NCBI RefSeq assembly: GCF_018069805.1
Contig: NZ_JAGPYN010000002.1
Location: 186,001-250,000, forward strand
DNA length: 64,000 nucleotides
Direction: 5' to 3'
Source of the DNA: Pseudoalteromonas ostreae
GTDB taxonomy: Bacteria > Pseudomonadota > Gammaproteobacteria > Enterobacterales > Alteromonadaceae
Part shown: positions 60,841 to 64,000 of the stretch, in pieces
Layout: each line of letters starts with the position of its first letter
Position numbering within the stretch: the stretch's first letter is position 1
Program-made: the position numbers and the translations under genes
The notes under the pieces: generated by a model
What the model was told of the DNA's origin: nothing
What the model saw: the letters and a program-made list of their open reading frames with translations, nothing else
Database searches by the model: none

Positions 60841-63295
60841 TATTACTTCCTTTGGTTGAATACTCTTGTTCAACTTTTTGCGTAATTTCATCACTTAAGC
60901 GCAGTGCTCGTAATAGTGTAAACACGTTCTCTTCATGATTATAGTTAAAATTAACTTGCTGTGCTTGCTGTTGATTATACCCTTGCAAATTAACGCCTAA
61001 GGTCATCCAGCCGTCAGGTTTTAAGTTAACACTACTTTTAATACTCTGAATATCTAAATTTTCAAGCAAGCCAAGTATAGGCCCTAACTCTTGTTGTTGA
61101 GCCTTTATCGAATTAAAAGCTGCATTATCAATGATAAGTAATTTAGCAGCACCTTGATTAACAAGCTGCCCACCTTTAACCTCAATACCCGCTTTTGTGA
61201 AATAAACAGGCAAGTGTCCAGCTACATTTCCAGTTAAGCTAATACCCGATTTAGCATCAAGGGTAATGACCTTGCTAGCATCTATATTGTCAAATGTAAC
61301 TAATGCTTGTTGCGGCTCTTCTGTAAGGCGATATTTATCCAGCAAGAAATGCCCTCCCATAACCTTCCCTGTAAGCTCCGTAACAGCAAGTTCATTTGCC
61401 TGTACTTGCCAAACCCCTGTTAGCTGCTTCACCACAGCACCAGCTCGTAATTCATTTAGTTCAAATGTAGAAGGCACAACATTAAGCTGCCCTGAATCAT
61501 AACGACCTGTAAATTGAGTATTAAAATGCTTAGCAAGGTAATCTGTATATAAACCACTTACACCGACTAGCTGTAAAGAGAGATCGGCCTGTTGCAGATT
61601 AATATCCCCAGCAATACGGCCACTGACTTTACCATCTGTTAAGGTTGCAAGCGGCACAAATTGATGAAGCAGTGGGTTAAGCTTAGTAACTAACTGCTCT
61701 GAAATTATCACCTCAAATGGATGAGCTGTGCTTGTTATATTATGCGTTGCTACAAGCTCTATCCCCTCTACATATATATGATGAGATGCTTGCAGAGCAC
61801 GACTTTGTAAACCTGTTGAGCTTATGCGAATGTCGTTAAGTCGTAATTCTTCCGTTTGTAGTCTAGCTAACTTTGTTTCACTGGTTAAATCAAAAAACAA
61901 TTCCCCTGCTGACAAACTTCCTGCAGCAGTTAGCTGATTCGTCAGCTGAGATAGTTTAATACTCCCCATATTAATAGTATCAATCTGGCTCGATAAGCTA
62001 GCGGTTAAGTATTGATTACTTTGTAGCTTCGCCTTAAAAGTTGCTTGGTAATTATCAATACCAATATCATTCACTTTTAATTGCCCCAGCGCTAATTGTG
62101 CTGACAATTCGAGAGCAGGCTGTGCTGCCAATATGCTATTTATTGAAAAATTCCCTTGTGCACTAATATGCTGCGCATCAACATCGATAAAATCAGGCAG
62201 CGTAGCCACTTTTAACTGATAGTTACCATCGATATCACTGCTAACAACACTTGCGGCTATATCTAATAATGCAATATCATCACTCGAAAACGACAACGCG
62301 AATTGTGCCAATAGGGTTTCTAAAGGATTCTTTATATCAACCGCTAACTGTTTAACATTCATTAGCAGTTGTGATCCTGCCTGAAATGTAAGCTGATCTA
62401 ATGTCAATTGAGTGTCTTGCACAATGATCTTACTAGGTAAAACTAATCGCCAATTTAACGGTATTTGCCGAGTAACAAATTGCTGCTGCGCATCATCATC
62501 GATAACACCAGCTAAACTTTGTAAACACTCATTTTTGCCATTGAGTGTTGTTATTAATTGCTGAGCATCTAGGGTCAATGTTTTTGAATTTAAGTTATAG
62601 TGACTACTGACTTTGCCACTACTTTTAATTGTCATCGAGCAGGTATTTATGACGTAAGTGAAATCAGCACCTAGCTGAGTGTCTATATCGAGTGCAATAC
62701 CATCAAAAGCGAACCTATGTTGGCTAGTTAAATTAAGTCCTGCAATCGAGTTTACAGTCGCGGCCTTAACTATAGAGAGCAGTCGCTCATCAAGCTCAAT
62801 ATTTCCTGCCAACTTGGTATTTTTAACGTCAACCTCAGCTTTTACATCACCAGTAACAACAAACTCATTTAACACCGGCTCATTTATGCTGATAATAAGT
62901 GGCTTTTTTAATTGAGACTGAGTGATCACTAAACGTTTTAGATGTAACAACGGGCGACTTTGCGGTAACGCCAAAGCAAGCTTTTTAGCCACACTAGGCT
63001 CAGTCGAAGAATCGGGGGTTACCAGTATTAAATTTGCACGGTTAACCGTGATGTTTTGAGTATTGGCCGTAATATCAGCTAATTCAAGCAACTGCCCCTG
63101 ATAGCCAATACATGCCCGCTGTACATGGAGATCCAGATTGGTTGTTAACGACCAATCCAAACAATGCAGCTCAACTCCAGCTTGATGCAGTGAAGGAGCA
63201 ACAAAATGCAAGGTGATCGGCATGCGAAAAATATAGCCAAGTGAAAGTACACTTAGCACTAGAATTAATACCCCCCAACCTACACGCTTAAACAT
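60833..63295 (-). CDS. ydbH: Intermembrane phospholipid transport protein YdbH
   Basis: This 820-residue AsmA-like protein has one N-terminal TM segment (about 7-25) and a long repetitive beta-rich periplasmic part forming a lipid-conducting bridge, ending with the LLENLDIQSIKSSVNLKPDGWMTLGVNLQGYN region conserved in YdbH (read as two blocks at about 735-765). It acts redundantly with TamB and YhdP in carrying phospholipid to the outer membrane. AAGGA precedes the ATG. Ten heptamer repeats lie 16 bases upstream. Confidence 0.9.
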   Translation of the reverse strand: MFKRVGWGVLILVLSVLSLGYIFRMPITLHFVAPSLHQAGVELHCLDWSLTTNLDLHVQRACIGYQGQLLELADITANTQNITVNRANLILVTPDSSTEPSVAKKLALALPQSRPLLHLKRLVITQSQLKKPLIISINEPVLNEFVVTGDVKAEVDVKNTKLAGNIELDERLLSIVKAATVNSIAGLNLTSQHRFAFDGIALDIDTQLGADFTYVINTCSMTIKSSGKVSSHYNLNSKTLTLDAQQLITTLNGKNECLQSLAGVIDDDAQQQFVTRQIPLNWRLVLPSKIIVQDTQLTLDQLTFQAGSQLLMNVKQLAVDIKNPLETLLAQFALSFSSDDIALLDIAASVVSSDIDGNYQLKVATLPDFIDVDAQHISAQGNFSINSILAAQPALELSAQLALGQLKVNDIGIDNYQATFKAKLQSNQYLTASLSSQIDTINMGSIKLSQLTNQLTAAGSLSAGELFFDLTSETKLARLQTEELRLNDIRISSTGLQSRALQASHHIYVEGIELVATHNITSTAHPFEVIISEQLVTKLNPLLHQFVPLATLTDGKVSGRIAGDINLQQADLSLQLVGVSGLYTDYLAKHFNTQFTGRYDSGQLNVVPSTFELNELRAGAVVKQLTGVWQVQANELAVTELTGKVMGGHFLLDKYRLTEEPQQALVTFDNIDASKVITLDAKSGISLTGNVAGHLPVYFTKAGIEVKGGQLVNQGAAKLLIIDNAAFNSIKAQQQELGPILGLLENLDIQSIKSSVNLKPDGWMTLGVNLQGYNQQQAQQVNFNYNHEENVFTLLRALRLSDEITQKVEQEYSTKGSNND

Positions 63296-63310
63296 ATTAT
63301 CCTTAAAATA

Positions 63311-63382
63311 CCTTTGACCTTTGACCTTTGACCTTTGACCTTTGACCTTTGACCTTTGACCTTTGACCTTTGACCTTTGACC
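63311..63382. repeat. Ten tandem 7-bp repeats before ydbH
   Basis: Ten perfect copies of CCTTTGA (63311-63380) plus CC lie between the purL terminator and ydbH. On the minus (ydbH) strand the unit is TCAAAGG, so AAAGG, a ribosome-site-like motif, recurs every seven bases just before the real AAGGA. A unit length that is not a multiple of three, in a leader region, is the pattern of a length-variable array. Confidence 0.95.
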
Positions 63383-63393
63383 AGCATAAACAA

Positions 63394-63418
63394 AAAAGGC
63401 TGCACAGTGCAGCCTTTT
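63394..63418 (-). terminator. Terminator of purL
   Basis: A perfect 11-bp stem AAAAGGCTGCA/TGCAGCCTTTT with a 3-base loop is followed by TTTTTTG on the minus strand, 43 bases after the purL stop. Its symmetry also allows plus-strand termination. Confidence 0.85.
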
Positions 63419-63460
63419 ATTCTAGTACTAGATAATGAATCTAATGTGTATAAATATAGT

Positions 63461-64000
63461 TTAACCTATATTTTTACGTGCATTGCGGAACATGCGCATC
63501 CATGGGCTATCTTCGCGCCACTCATCTGGGTGCCACGAGTTAGCAACCGCACGGAATACACGTTCAGGGTGTGGCATCATTACTGTAGCACGGCCATCAG
63601 CTGAAGTAATACCTGTGATACCTTCTGGCGAGCCGTTCGGGTTAGCAGGGTATTGTGTTGTAGGATTACCGTAGTTATCAACAAACTTAACCGCTACAGT
63701 ACCTGACTCAAGCGCTGCTTTCACTGCTGCATCATTAGCAAACTCAGCATGACCTTCACCGTGAGACACAGCGATAGGCATACGAGAGCCCGCCATACCG
63801 TTGAAGAATACCGAAGGATTCTCTTGCACTTCAACTAAGCTAAAACGTGCTTCAAAACGCTCAGATTTATTAGTGACAAAGCGTGGCCAATGCTCAGTGC
63901 CAGGGATCAACTCTTTTAATGTTGATAACATCTGACAACCGTTACACACACCTAAACTAAATGAGTCTTGGCGCTCAAAGAAGCTTTGGAACTGCTCACG
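63461..64000 (-). CDS. purL: Phosphoribosylformylglycinamidine synthase, C-terminal part
   Basis: The frame enters from the right edge and ends at 63461; it is the last 179 residues of PurL, the glutamine amidotransferase domain. The nucleophile Cys is in [12 protein letters not shown] and the catalytic His/Glu in [11 protein letters not shown], followed by the usual [19 protein letters not shown] end. The enzyme makes FGAM from FGAR, glutamine and ATP in purine synthesis. The large synthetase part lies outside the window. Confidence 0.96.
   Translation of the reverse strand, partial: REQFQSFFERQDSFSLGVCNGCQMLSTLKELIPGTEHWPRFVTNKSERFEARFSLVEVQENPSVFFNGMAGSRMPIAVSHGEGHAEFANDAAVKAALESGTVAVKFVDNYGNPTTQYPANPNGSPEGITGITSADGRATVMMPHPERVFRAVANSWHPDEWREDSPWMRMFRNARKNIG

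Noticed and set aside
63311..63382. Repeat array considered as a CRISPR
   Set aside because: The units are 7 bases long and directly adjoining, with no spacers and no cas genes.

Overview
The window looks like core chromosome of a marine gammaproteobacterium of the Alteromonadales, most likely Pseudoalteromonas or a close relative. This is judged from gene content and order only: an argCBFG-argH(A) cluster with a fused acetyltransferase, the acs/crbR pair, panP, many TonB-dependent receptors and outer-membrane proteins, and AT-rich intergenic DNA. I see no prophage, insertion sequence, CRISPR array, tRNA or rRNA gene.

Layout. 1-7.9 kb: the 5' part of a DUF2339-like membrane gene, then a phosphate-type module (lipoprotein metallophosphatase plus TonB receptor behind a Pho-box-like site), a divergent pair encoding a degenerate GGDEF protein and an AraC regulator, then purU. 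8-14.4 kb: acetate scavenging (crbR-like regulator, acs), a divergent DcaP-like porin, and a siderophore-type receptor behind a weak Fur-like site. 14.7-21 kb: yajQ, vanZ-like, panE, thiI, a TetR regulator, coaD and a Wzi-like protein. 21-22.3 kb: a small lineage-specific cluster of one small protein, one intact membrane protein and its broken tandem copy. 22.5-29.7 kb: the complete linear arginine pathway apart from carbamoyl-phosphate synthesis, with argE divergent across ArgR-type sites. 29.8-33.5 kb: panP and a degenerate GGDEF-EAL sensor. 33.6-38 kb: a five-gene run mpl-ubiX-yadG-yadH-trmB-like. 38.3-43.3 kb: uppP-folK-folB, plsY, tsaD, DUF416, DUF2007 and DUF2721 genes. 43.4-46.6 kb: an HD-GYP response regulator, a LysR regulator and a 2OG-Fe(II) oxygenase. 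46.6-52.1 kb: ubiC-ubiA, an orphan FliL-like gene, glpE-glpG and kbl-tdh. 52.3-60.3 kb: LPS inner-core genes (gmhB, a GT9 heptosyltransferase, kdkA, hldE, gmhA, a second Wzi-like protein, waaA, DUF1415). 60.3-63.3 kb: the ydbH-ynbE-ydbL envelope lipid-transport operon behind ten 7-bp repeats. 63.4-64 kb: the 3' end of purL.

Three themes recur. Cell-envelope building is the largest: LPS heptose and Kdo genes, uppP, mpl, plsY, YdbH/YnbE/YdbL and two Wzi-like proteins. Cyclic-di-GMP-type proteins appear four times (YajQ, an intact HD-GYP, and two proteins whose GGDEF or EAL motifs are degenerate and may be sensors rather than enzymes). Nutrient responses (phosphate, iron, acetate, arginine) each have a recognisable candidate operator.

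No clearly new multi-gene system is evident. The most unusual items are the heptamer array before ydbH, the broken tandem membrane-protein duplicate, the repeated TTAGAC elements between acs and the porin gene, and the Pho-box/direct-repeat region between the phosphatase-receptor pair and its divergent AraC gene.
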